From positions 62,001-126,000 of the forward strand of contig VCMS01000108.1 in assembly GCA_022539475.1 (NCBI GenBank): DNA of 64,000 nucleotides. Reading direction: 5' to 3'. The stretch comes from Gracilaria domingensis. Taxonomy: Eukaryota; Rhodophyta; Florideophyceae; Gracilariales; Gracilariaceae. Positions 26,778-35,307 of the stretch are shown here, piece by piece. The notes beneath the pieces were generated by a model. That model did not search any database. It had not been told where the DNA came from and saw nothing but the letters and a program-made list of their open reading frames with translations. Made by a program: the position numbers and the translations under genes. The stretch's first letter is position 1, and the number at the start of each line of letters is the position of its first letter.

Positions 26778-28034
26778 CTATCTGTACAACTCTTGACCAA
26801 TACGTTGAGTGGTCCATGCCTGAGCAAGCATGTTCAACAAGAAATCAAAATAACTCCACCCAACAGCCTTCGCGGCCATGACTGTTAAGCTATCCTGATC
26901 TTCTCTCCCTGGTCTTCCGGAACCTGTCATATTCGGCTTCATGTTGACATCGAAGATAGCAAAGCCGTCTGAAGCTTGCCCACTTCGGCAGTCACATCTG
27001 ATCGGTGCCTTTGCTCCAATGATGCTTGCCGTTCTTGCACATTGTTCCATAATCTCCAGGCTTTCCTTCTGCTCCATCCGACTCGAGGTAAACACAGAAC
27101 TGTTCGTTACAACCGCTTTTACTCCGCTATACGGAGCAATTCCATGCTGATGGTTGTACCTGCCGACTATAGGCAAGCACCAATGTGTGTCCTTCTCTAC
27201 AATCGTCTCTCCCATCTGATATATCCCTGGTGGCATAACAGTAACAGTGATCTCCTCATTGCTGAGGTACTCTTCCACAATGTATCGATTCCCATATGTG
27301 GAGTACGTGACACCATCCAGTTCATAGACGTCCATCAAAAACGCGCGCACAACACGCTTGAGCTCCTCAAAACTGTCCACCTTGCGAACTCCCTGACTTC
27401 CACGTCCCCGAATCGGTTTGACAACACACGGTAATCCGATTGCAGCCTCGTGCATCAAGGCCTCCGTCAGGTCTCCCAGAAGCACCGCGCCCTCATTGCT
27501 CTCAGCAAGCGCGACGAGCATGCTATGCGGCACAGACAGCCCTTTCGCCCTCAACAAGCTATTTGCCACCCACTTGTCGTCGAACTTCTCCACCACCTCG
27601 GGGTGTTGTCCAACTATCCGTACGTCCGACTTCTCCAGTTCGGTTTTCAGGGGGTGATCCGCAAACAGAACCGTGTTAGCCCAAAGCACGCGCGCCCCCG
27701 CATCGATCGCGTGTTGGATGCCGTCTGCGGTATCCGGGAACACCCAGTCCAAGTCACAGCGCTCGGATGGGCGCGCGGTTGGCGTGATCACATCGACGCC
27801 GTGAGTCTGCAGCACGAAGGCAATGTCCGAGCCGCTATCGGAGTAGCCGCCCGGTTTCATGGGCTTCAGGATGCCATCGATCACCGGCGGCGGGGTCTTT
27901 TGGTACAACACGGCCACTGGGGATGATCGTTGGAGTGAGGGCAGAGACGCGTAGTGCGACAGCGAAGAGAAGTGGCATTTCAATTTTGATGCGAAGCGGA
28001 ACAGCTGCGGACGGAGAGCGGATGGGAGGAACAT
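26778..28034 (-). CDS. ATP-grasp enzyme with probable mitochondrial leader
   Basis: 418 residues. The first 40 are Ser, Leu, Arg and Phe rich with no acidic residue, as in mitochondrial presequences. The rest is an ATP-grasp ligase fold of the D-Ala-D-Ala ligase type: DDKWVANSLL in the lid region, PCVVKPIRGRGSQGV for the glycine-rich ATP loop, RYIVEEYLSNEEITV, and the metal site FDVNMKPNMTGSGRPG. Such enzymes activate a carboxylate with ATP and join it to an amine or thiol. The substrates of this eukaryotic group are not known to me. The gene is intact and tail-to-tail with the transporter. Confidence 0.78.
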   Translation of the reverse strand: MFLPSALRPQLFRFASKLKCHFSSLSHYASLPSLQRSSPVAVLYQKTPPPVIDGILKPMKPGGYSDSGSDIAFVLQTHGVDVITPTARPSERCDLDWVFPDTADGIQHAIDAGARVLWANTVLFADHPLKTELEKSDVRIVGQHPEVVEKFDDKWVANSLLRAKGLSVPHSMLVALAESNEGAVLLGDLTEALMHEAAIGLPCVVKPIRGRGSQGVRKVDSFEELKRVVRAFLMDVYELDGVTYSTYGNRYIVEEYLSNEEITVTVMPPGIYQMGETIVEKDTHWCLPIVGRYNHQHGIAPYSGVKAVVTNSSVFTSSRMEQKESLEIMEQCARTASIIGAKAPIRCDCRSGQASDGFAIFDVNMKPNMTGSGRPGREDQDSLTVMAAKAVGWSYFDFLLNMLAQAWTTQRIGQELYR

Positions 28035-28420
28035 GGAAGTAGGCCAAAGGAGCGGTCTCAGTGTGAAAGGCCTTTACATACCCAGGGATGAAGAACGATA
28101 GTCGCAGGGGCGGTCGCTGCTCTTCTGCGAAGGTACGGTGGTAACTTACAGACCCATATTCGCGACACGAGCACACTGTGCTCACGTTGTTAAGACAGGG
28201 CCTCAGCACAGCGGATCCGATCACTTTCCATTGGAAGAGCAAACGATAGCATGCCACTGTAAGTTCTGTTTTTATCTCGGAGACAAGTACAAATTATCAA
28301 CCGGCGCGAGACGCCAATATGAGGGGCCCGAGGCTCTGATATCGGTCCCGAGGCGAAGCCGAGGGTAAGCGCTAACCTTTACCGAAGGTACCAAGGGCAA
28401 ATGTTGATGTGAGCAAAACA
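28035..28420. other. Spacer upstream of the ATP-grasp gene
   Basis: No supported gene. Probably contains the ATP-grasp promoter. Near 28330-28400 there are short repeats of CCCGAGG and AAGGTACC that lead into the palindrome cluster. Confidence 0.3.
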
Positions 28421-28421
28421 T

Positions 28422-28498
28422 GCCACCATGAGGCTCATGGTGGCCTAGTTATGGGGACAACCTGATATCAGGTATCGTTAATAAACGGTACCTGATAC
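28422..28498. repeat. Cluster of three perfect or near-perfect palindromes
   Basis: 28422-28444 is an 11-bp-arm palindrome with a single central base (GCCACCATGAG/CTCATGGTGGC). 28460-28473 is a perfect 14-bp palindrome. 28466-28497 pairs 14-bp arms with one mismatch around a 4-nt loop, overlapping the previous one. The one-base-centre form recurs in the repeat at 36347-37215. Confidence 0.65.
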
Positions 28499-28532
28499 AA
28501 GAGAACAACACGGCAGGAATTGCAGAAAATGA

Positions 28533-29004
28533 AGAAACAGTCCCACATACAGACTCAGCGACGTGCGTCCAAGTGATAAATTTAAATTGGGCCACCTCGA
28601 TGAAGCAGAGAACTGGCTGTTAGGTTCTTTGGAGCCATTTCGTCACATTAGTGACGCAGGTCAATCTTTCTTTGCCTTCGAGGTAATTCAAGCCACAAGG
28701 CATTGAAGTCATTTGTTGATGTGGGAACCACTAATGTCTGTGATGTCCGCAGGTGGCCTTCAAACATGGCATCATAATGTTGACAAAGGATTTCCCGTGT
28801 ATTGGAAGGATCTTTGTGGTCCATGGTTTCTGTGGAAACATATTTGGTTCCTCCGTGAGCCTCTCACAGTTGCTGATGATTATGCGTGGAGATCATCACG
28901 CCCGCCCTTTTCTCTCTCATTTGCGTGTGTATATCCTAGCCCAATTATGGCATAGGATAGAGCGCTTCTGGTCAGACACACTCTCTCACCAGAAAGGCCA
29001 GTAA
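28533..29004 (+). pseudogene. Possible two-exon gene remnant
   Basis: 28533-28682 is open with coding-like composition (KLGHLDEAENWLLGS..FFAFE), followed by a donor-like GTAATT at 28683 and an acceptor CCGCAG ending near 28752. The second open part then reads VAFKHGIIMLTKDFP and ends at 29004. No ATG is seen in the first part, so this is either a 3' fragment or a decayed gene. No family recognised. Confidence 0.3.
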
Positions 29005-29129
29005 CCTTTCAAGCGCCCGCACCTTCACCATTGCACACCATACCCTTGGCATGATACCTCAAGAGCTACAGCAAAAAGTTATCCATGCACTTTTTCCACA
29101 TAGAGCCACGAACAGCGACCTCCTTGCGC

Positions 29130-29530
29130 TTTGGTCGTCAGCCCGTGCGCTCCATCATACCTCGCCGCCGCAGCGCGCGGCTCTGAGTTGCCGACCACCG
29201 CGCGCGTGAGCCGACACACCGTCTCACCGTCACATCCAACGACTCGTTTTCACAAGGGTGCTCGCCGCTAAAGCGCTTGCACGCCGTGCTCATGAAGACG
29301 TTGTACACGTCGTGCACATCACGCGCCGTTAGCCACCGCTGCAGAAAGGTGCGCGTCGGGTTGCTGTAGCACGGCTATCAAACGGCTGGTAAGTTACGTG
29401 ATCAGCCAGTGTTGCCATCGTCAATGCCGTACGCAATTGTGTCCTTGCCATCGATCACAGCGAACCGAACGCACGGCGTCTTGGACCACAGGCAGTCGCG
29501 CACGCTCAGGGGCGAAGCGCTTAATCAGTT
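29130..29530 (-). pseudogene. Possible minus-strand gene remnant
   Basis: On the minus strand two adjacent open segments look coding: one contains WSKTPCVRFAVIDGKD, the next NPTRTFLQRWLTARDVHDVYN. They are split by a stop and a frame change near 29390. No start, no recognised domain. It lies directly 3' of the ThpR-type gene. Confidence 0.25.
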
Positions 29531-29615
29531 AATCTACTGGCGGCCAACGGGGCGCGGTCACGGGCATAGTGTAGCGTCGAATGCAACAAAAGTTTTTTCG
29601 TTCGTTCGTTCGTCG

Positions 29616-30464
29616 CTACATGCAGCGCGTACAGGGGTAGCGCTGACGCACCACGTAAGCGCCGCCGCGCGTGGACTGCCCGCTTTTGATGGTTTGCATC
29701 AGCACAAAGTCGCTCACGGTGAACCAATCGCCCTCAAAGCGCTCGTTCGTCTGCACGAACTCGCGCGCCGCTTGCAGCGCCGCGTCCGACTTCACCACCC
29801 AGCCGACCGTCACATGCGGCCGGTACTTGTCGTGCTTGTCGCTCATTCGCACGCCGTGTCGTTGCAACCGATCTTTCAATAGCGCCTGTAACTGGTATAG
29901 CTTGTTGTCCGCCTCGACGCCAGCCCATAGCGTCAGCGGCACCTTGCGCGACGGAAATGCGCCCACGCCTTTTACGCGCAGCTTCAGCGCGCTGAAACGT
30001 ACCCCTTTCAACGCCGCGTGCACCTTGTCCACGCTTTCCAGCCCGATGAAGTTGAGCGTGATATGAAAGTCGCGCTCCTCGATATGCCGTTGTTTTGGGA
30101 TGTGCGCCAGCGGCAAGCCGCACAGGTGCAGTCTCGTCACGTCGTCCAGCGTAATCGCCAGGAACAGCCGCGTCAACTGCTCTTGCTCTCCGCGTGCGCG
30201 TCGCGGGCTGGCAGACATGTGCCATGCACGCGGTGCGGGCACTTTGTCGTCGTGGTTGCCTTCGTCGTGCGACTGTACCTTGTCCAAGTTGCGGTACGTG
30301 TGCTTGCTTGTGTAAGACTGTCGCTTCGCCTGATACATGACGTGTTGCTTGTACTTGCTTGTGCGCGACGTGCACACGCTCGTACTTGTGCTGAGAACGA
30401 CGCGCCGGTCGGAAGCGCCTCCGGGAAGAGCGAGTGCGGCGAACGCCTTGTACGACTCGTACAT
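29616..30464 (-). CDS. 2',3'-cyclic phosphodiesterase / 2'-5' RNA ligase family (ThpR-like)
   Basis: 282 residues from the ATG at 30464. A roughly 100-residue basic, polar N-terminal extension precedes the two-H phosphoesterase domain, which starts near LTRLFLAITLDD. Both catalytic H-x-T motifs are present: HITLNFIG and HVTVGWV, about 95 residues apart, as in bacterial ThpR (LigT). The family opens 2',3'-cyclic RNA ends and can join tRNA halves in vitro. The 5' end faces the SpoU-type gene. The extension may be an organelle leader, though it is longer than usual. Confidence 0.8.
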   Translation of the reverse strand: MYESYKAFAALALPGGASDRRVVLSTSTSVCTSRTSKYKQHVMYQAKRQSYTSKHTYRNLDKVQSHDEGNHDDKVPAPRAWHMSASPRRARGEQEQLTRLFLAITLDDVTRLHLCGLPLAHIPKQRHIEERDFHITLNFIGLESVDKVHAALKGVRFSALKLRVKGVGAFPSRKVPLTLWAGVEADNKLYQLQALLKDRLQRHGVRMSDKHDKYRPHVTVGWVVKSDAALQAAREFVQTNERFEGDWFTVSDFVLMQTIKSGQSTRGGAYVVRQRYPCTRCM

Positions 30465-30747
30465 TCCAACCGTAAGTGTCGCCGTTTTGAGCTCAGGTGG
30501 CACCCCTTTTTCCGCTTGCGCCTCGCGTTTTTTTTCCTTTTTCGCAGCTAGCGCGTTCGGGGGCGTCTTCTCTCCGTCGCGCACTCGCGTCTCTCAACAG
30601 CGCCATGGCTCGTGCGCCGCTGTTCACATTTGTGGCGCCGCTGCAACACCGCCATGTACCAAGGTGCGCCTTGTCCCCGTCACTACCACGCGCAACGCCG
30701 AGCGCACCGTGTCGAGCCCGCCCCCATGCTCGAGGCCGCGCCCATCC

Positions 30748-31452
30748 ATGGCATCAAGCAACACGCGCGCGCCCCGTCACGCCGACGTCGCCGTGCCGCT
30801 CCAACCCACGTCGCTCACTCGAGCCAAGCTGCATGAGCAGCACGCGCTCCATCCTGAAGACGCGCGTCTGTTCGACGCCATGACGCCGGAAAGAGCGCTG
30901 TTGTTTTCGCGCGTGCTCCGCAATCGAACCAGACATTCTACATTTGTGTCGGATGGAGGGCGGGGCGCACACAATTTGGCCGCCATTGTTCGTTCTTGTG
31001 ACGCGTATGGAATTCAGGACTTGCATGTCATATCCGACCAACCGCATAAATCTGCTATGCATCGGTTTGAATATGACCAAAGCGTTACACAAGTGAGCAA
31101 GGGATCTCACAAGCGGCTCACCATATCCGAGTATCATACCGTCACAGACTGTGTGAAAGCGCTCAAGCGCAATGGATATCGTATCATTGTGTCTTCCGTA
31201 TCGCCATCCGCCAAGCCATTATCTTCCATAAACCTTTCTTCAAAGTGTGCGTTTGTGTTCGGAACCGAACGCGTCGGCGTCACTCAACTCATGAACCAAC
31301 ACGCCGATCAGTTGTTCACCATTCCAATGATGGGCTTTGTCGAAAGCGTGAACGTCTCGGTCGCCGTTTGCAACCACCGCATGTCTCCTAATGCATCGCG
31401 TCAACAGCATATTACCATCATCGTCCATTCTTCTTTCGGCGTAACAACGTAG
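30748..31452 (+). CDS. SpoU-family tRNA/rRNA 2'-O-methyltransferase
   Basis: 234 residues from the ATG at 30748. The three SpoU (SPOUT knot) motifs are in order: NLAAIVRSCDAYGI (about residue 77), FGTERVGV (about 172) and IPMMGFVESVNVSVAVC (about 190-205). The family transfers methyl from S-adenosylmethionine to a ribose 2'-OH, as TrmH does at G18 of tRNA. After motif 3 the frame soon loses similarity and ends (NHRMSPN..), so an unrecognised intron may start near 31370 and join to 31451 or the ORF at 31529. It is divergent from the ThpR-like gene with under 300 bp between starts. Confidence 0.78.
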   Translation: MASSNTRAPRHADVAVPLQPTSLTRAKLHEQHALHPEDARLFDAMTPERALLFSRVLRNRTRHSTFVSDGGRGAHNLAAIVRSCDAYGIQDLHVISDQPHKSAMHRFEYDQSVTQVSKGSHKRLTISEYHTVTDCVKALKRNGYRIIVSSVSPSAKPLSSINLSSKCAFVFGTERVGVTQLMNQHADQLFTIPMMGFVESVNVSVAVCNHRMSPNASRQQHITIIVHSSFGVTT

Positions 31453-31528
31453 GGAACTAGCTCATATCTGGCTGACAAAACGTCGCACGCGGCACGCACG
31501 TCCAAAGCCACTGCCCAGAAAACGTGAC

Positions 31529-32086
31529 ATGACGCGACTGGGCGCGCGAAAAGAAGCAGCGATCGTTGCAAAAGGGCTGTTTTCATCGCCTGACGCGCGT
31601 TCCGTTTCCGACGCTCAGTTTTGGCAACAGTCGTTTCGACTGGCCGCGGACAGCGGCGTGGTTCGGTCAACGTACCTGTCGAAAAGAAAGCTTGGTGCGT
31701 TGGGAGGCAAGAATTTTGCAAACAGATGTGCTACCATTTGCGATGGTGTGGCTGGCACTCACGCGCTGTCGTTCGAGGCGGTACGCCTTTCTGCCAACTC
31801 GTCTGCGACCAGAGGCGGCTTGTTGCGCTACTTGAAACGGCTGTGCCAGTTGGTGAGTGAGTGCTATGCACTGTACTTTGACACACATGGTATGCCGTTA
31901 CTGCCTTTGTTCGCAACGGAATCACAAGCCACGCTCGAACAGGTGCACGCGTCAATCGGGCAAGTTTGCCATTCGATATGTCTCGAGGTCGGACGCGAGG
32001 AGTTTGGCTCCATTGTAAGTCGCAGTGGTGCTCTTTGGCAAACTAACGATGTTCGAAGCAATATCTGGGGAACAGTTGATGAGTAG
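31529..32086 (+). CDS. Hypothetical protein, possibly a distal exon of the SpoU gene
   Basis: 185-residue frame with balanced composition (KRKLGALGGKNFANRC, LLRYLKRLCQLVSECYAL) and no domain I recognise. It lies 77 bp after the SpoU frame on the same strand, in a different frame. Near its end a consensus intron is visible: donor GTAAGT at 32015, branch ACTAACG (about 32043) and acceptor ACAG ending at 32075. That would give a short tail ending in RVRYRLG. The last 75 bases are inside repeat copy A, whose border falls at this donor site. Confidence 0.45.
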   Translation: MTRLGARKEAAIVAKGLFSSPDARSVSDAQFWQQSFRLAADSGVVRSTYLSKRKLGALGGKNFANRCATICDGVAGTHALSFEAVRLSANSSATRGGLLRYLKRLCQLVSECYALYFDTHGMPLLPLFATESQATLEQVHASIGQVCHSICLEVGREEFGSIVSRSGALWQTNDVRSNIWGTVDE

Positions 32087-32822
32087 GGTAAGATACAGAT
32101 TGGGATGAAACTTCTTTGGAAATCATGCAGCAAGGCAGCAGAGTTAACGGACGAAGGCAAACTCTTTGAAAAACGCAGATTGCACGGGATTGGCTCAGCA
32201 GATTTGCGGAGCGCATTAAATGCGATATCCTACATCGATATTCTACGTCACAAATGTGTCTGGACTCAAGACACCTGAAAGAGTCTTGAGGTTGACAAGG
32301 TGTGAAATGCAACAGAGAAGTTGAACCTGTCTTGATTTCTATTTTCTATCGTTGTCCCACATTGGGTACCACGGTACCGTCGTATCTCTTGATACCAGCG
32401 CTGCTTGATGCTGGGCGCTGGGTGACTCAATACTAACGCACCTCCTTCTACGCAAGGTACCTAGTCTAAGTGCTCATGTACGGCGTCGTACGGTTGCTGG
32501 AGCGTACAGTTGTACTACGTCGAAGAATTATCGCAGAAATCATGGAGATTGACAACCGGTAGGAGATTGTTGAAGTAGGGGGAGAGAAGCTTCGCGATCC
32601 AACTTGGAACTGGCATCACCATGTTACCAACGAAAGCAATCGGTATCCCAGAACAGAACGAGGTATTTAGTGACATCTTCTAGAGACGGGGGTAAAACGA
32701 CTGAGCTGAACTGGAGCTCGGATGTGGAGTGTAGCCATGTATAGCCATTTATACCACACTCCTACGGCTGCATTTCAAGGGTCGGGAAAGGTCACATTGT
32801 CTAAATTACAGGGTTGAGATAC
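32012..32822. repeat. Dispersed repeat, copy A
   Basis: About 810 bp matching 36347-37215 (copy B) at high identity, from ATTGTAAGTCGCAG to TAAATTACAGGG. The left border is an exon-intron junction. Copy A lacks three hairpin insertions found in B but has one of its own (CTCAAGAC/GTCTTGAG, about 32267-32292). It is followed by a fragment of the O-methyltransferase gene. Confidence 0.8.
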
Positions 32823-32881
32823 TATTCTCTCCCGCCGCAACTGGAGAGGGAATTTCCTCTCCCACATGGTATGGGGTTAAT

Positions 32882-33026
32882 GCTTCGGGTCGTCGGAAAC
32901 CGATTTCAGTCACCCACGAATTAAAGCCTGCAAAAGTGTAGTCGAAAGCAGAACCAAATGAAATCAGCATGTTGAGCGACGTGAGAAAAGTTGGTTTCCT
33001 CTCCTTTCTTCGTCAACAATCATGAA
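32882..33026 (-). pseudogene. Truncated O-methyltransferase fragment
   Basis: About 145 bp closely matching 35353-35497, the C-terminal part of the intact O-methyltransferase gene, on the same strand. It lacks the last 15 codons and everything upstream, and it ends at the J-domain gene stop. It shows that the repeat and a piece of the methyltransferase were copied together. Confidence 0.75.
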
Positions 33027-34558
33027 GAGATATCCGACTCCCAGCCGTTCTCCATGCGCTGTTTCAAGAGGTTCAAACTCTTAGTAATCTCCTCGCAAAC
33101 CAGCGCATACTCTATGCCATACACGCTTTCGGGATTACGGTCTGGGTGATAGTGAAGAAGAGCAATCTTGATAGCGCCGCTCACGTCATCCCTCTGCAGT
33201 TTGGCCTCAGGCACCCTGCCGCTTTTCGGCGGATAGCTTTCGTACAAGAAGCGCAACCCCTCCTTCTCCTCGTCAATAAGTTTCAACTTGAACCGAATGC
33301 GCTCCATAAGCTTCTCCACGTTCTCGCGGGCGCGAGCGCGGCGCTCCGCCTCTTCACGCTGCTCCTCGCCCCGCACGCGAACATACGCAGCGCGCGCATC
33401 CACCACCCACTCCACATCGTGAAGATCACTGGTGTCCATTGTGTTCAGCAGCGCAAACGCCCTGTGTACGTAACTTGCTTCCTTACACGCGTTGCGCACC
33501 GCTCGAAACTCGCGGTATACTGGAGCCAGCAGGGTGCAGGCCTCTGCCTCATGTATGGGCGAGGAGTCTCTGGCACCAACCTGTGCCTCCTTAAGCGCGT
33601 CGATGACAGGAAACAGCTGCTCCTCGCCTACCTCGTCGCACATGTCCATCTGTTCGAGTATGTCGCGCGCACGAGCGATCTGCTGCGTAGCGGCAGCGGC
33701 CCGTTGCTGTGCGTCTACGTTTCGGCGCAGATTCGTCACTTGCTCAATGTCACGCAGCGCGCGCTGGTTGGTCGCAAAGCGGGCAGCGGCGTCGTCCATG
33801 GCGCGGACGTGCCCTTCAGAGCTAGCGGCGTGTGCAACAGCAGCTGCGCCGTCGCCAGTTGCCAGGGCAGCAGCAGACGCGTCGTGCAACGCGGTGGCGA
33901 GTCTGTAATGGAACTCGTGGCTCACTGTGGGCTGCGAAGGCTGCGTGGCGGCGAAGGTGCGTCGCAGCAATTGGACGCGCAAGAGGTGCTTCTCGATTCG
34001 CGACGGGGACGGAGGAGTGGCGCACGACGCGACGTAAGTGACGAGCGCGATATACGATAAGTACTGCGACTCAAGTGCGAGACGCCAACGCGCGGGGTGT
34101 GCATCAGATGCGGCAACGGCGCCTCGGAAAGCGGCACACGCCTCTGCAACGTCCGTGTGGAAGGCGGTATCGGGGAGCGGTGGCGTGATGCTGGCAGCGA
34201 CTGCTCGCTGCAGGCGCAGCTTGTGGCATGCCAGCACGTTCTTCTGCGCAGAGGCGCGCAGCGCGGGCGGGATGGAGGGAGCGTCAAAGGCGGCTGCGCG
34301 ACGGAAGAGCTGGAGCGCGAGCGCAAGCGCGGCGGGATCGTTCATGGCGGCTGCACGTTTGTAGGCGAGGACACCGCGCTCGCGTAGGTTGTTGACATGG
34401 TGCGTGGCTCCGGTCTGCAGTTCCTCAACCACGGGGCGCTGAGGGGGCGGCGACTGCGGAGAACTCGAATGCGGCGGCGACGGTCGCTGCGAGGAATGCG
34501 GGGGGCTGGGAGGTGGCGGCGGAAAGAACGCCATGAGGGTGGACTGCAAGCAACCCAT
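33020..34558 (-). CDS. C-terminal J-domain protein with N-terminal acylation signal
   Basis: 512 residues. The N-terminus MGCLQS fits N-myristoylation at Gly2 with palmitoylation at Cys3, so membrane attachment is likely. A Pro/Ser-rich stretch follows, then about 350 residues of Ala/Arg-rich helical sequence with TPR-like periodicity. The last 70 residues are a J domain: KLQRDDVSGAIKIALLHYHPDRNP with the diagnostic HPD at 471-473, and LVCEEITKSLNLL as the last helix. J domains stimulate the ATPase of Hsp70. C-terminal J domains occur in auxilin-like uncoating factors, a possible parallel only. Confidence 0.72.
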   Translation of the reverse strand: MGCLQSTLMAFFPPPPPSPPHSSQRPSPPHSSSPQSPPPQRPVVEELQTGATHHVNNLRERGVLAYKRAAAMNDPAALALALQLFRRAAAFDAPSIPPALRASAQKNVLACHKLRLQRAVAASITPPLPDTAFHTDVAEACAAFRGAVAASDAHPARWRLALESQYLSYIALVTYVASCATPPSPSRIEKHLLRVQLLRRTFAATQPSQPTVSHEFHYRLATALHDASAAALATGDGAAAVAHAASSEGHVRAMDDAAARFATNQRALRDIEQVTNLRRNVDAQQRAAAATQQIARARDILEQMDMCDEVGEEQLFPVIDALKEAQVGARDSSPIHEAEACTLLAPVYREFRAVRNACKEASYVHRAFALLNTMDTSDLHDVEWVVDARAAYVRVRGEEQREEAERRARARENVEKLMERIRFKLKLIDEEKEGLRFLYESYPPKSGRVPEAKLQRDDVSGAIKIALLHYHPDRNPESVYGIEYALVCEEITKSLNLLKQRMENGWESDISS

Positions 34559-35046
34559 GAGGGCTTTGTCTTGGCTTCATCGTGTTGTGAGGCTGCAAAG
34601 CGGTTCAGGCGCGTTAAGGGGGATGGAGGGGCCTTTTGTACAACGGAATCGTAGCGGAGCGTTAGGCGCGATGGAGGAGGAGGGCATCGGTTTGGCAGCA
34701 GGGGTCAACGGGCTGTGAATTCATTGGGGCTGATTGCCGTGGCAGCGTTGGGGTTCGTTGCGCTTGCGCCCAACAAACTGTGGGGCAGCGCAACTGTGGT
34801 CGAAGACACTGCTGTGTTCAAAACACCTTTTGAATAGAATAGAACGTCGTCTTGAGCTTCACGGATATCGTTTCGGGTCTACGGCGGTCTGGAATTCGGA
34901 AGATGGACCAAAGTTTCTATCGGTGCGCTTTCTCGGGATAGCGTTTTGAAGAACTTGGGGCGCTCAGTTTGATTTTGGCTCGAAGTCAAGTGGAGGGGCC
35001 TTGTAGGCTGTGCAGAGGAAGCCAACCGGCACGTCATTGTCACTTT
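34559..35046. other. Spacer, no gene
   Basis: Upstream region of the J-domain gene. It contains GCGTTAAGGGGGATGGAGG (about 34612) and the similar GCGTTAGGCGCGATGGAGG (about 34659) as a short direct repeat. Nothing else recognised. Confidence 0.3.
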
Positions 35047-35209
35047 CGCCACAAAAAGGTGGCGATCGCTGGGGTGCGCGCTATCTACCCTTGTGGGAAA
35101 TACACAAGGGTAGAAGGATAGGCCTCTTAGGTTAGCGTTCCGAAGTACGGTACGTAGAACGCTACTCGCGGTCGTCGAGAGTACCGACAGAAGTCGCAGT
35201 CGACTTCTG
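35047..35209. other. Array of four stem-loops
   Basis: Four hairpins in 163 bp: CGCCAC/GTGGCG (35047-35064); 12-bp arms around a 7-nt loop (35084-35114, core ACCCTTGTG/CACAAGGGT); AGCGTTC/GAACGCT (35134-35163); and CAGAAGTCG/CGACTTCTG around CAGT (35188-35209). They lie between the J-domain gene 5' end and the O-methyltransferase 3' end. They could be a structured non-coding RNA, 3'-end processing signals or miniature elements. Confidence 0.5.
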
Positions 35210-35307
35210 GCGAGAAGTATGCTTCCTCAGGTGCTGCCCACTGGGCACTGATTGCGAGGCTGATCACTTCAACCGTCGGCTGCACAACAAGGACCAAAGC
35301 GTCTAAA

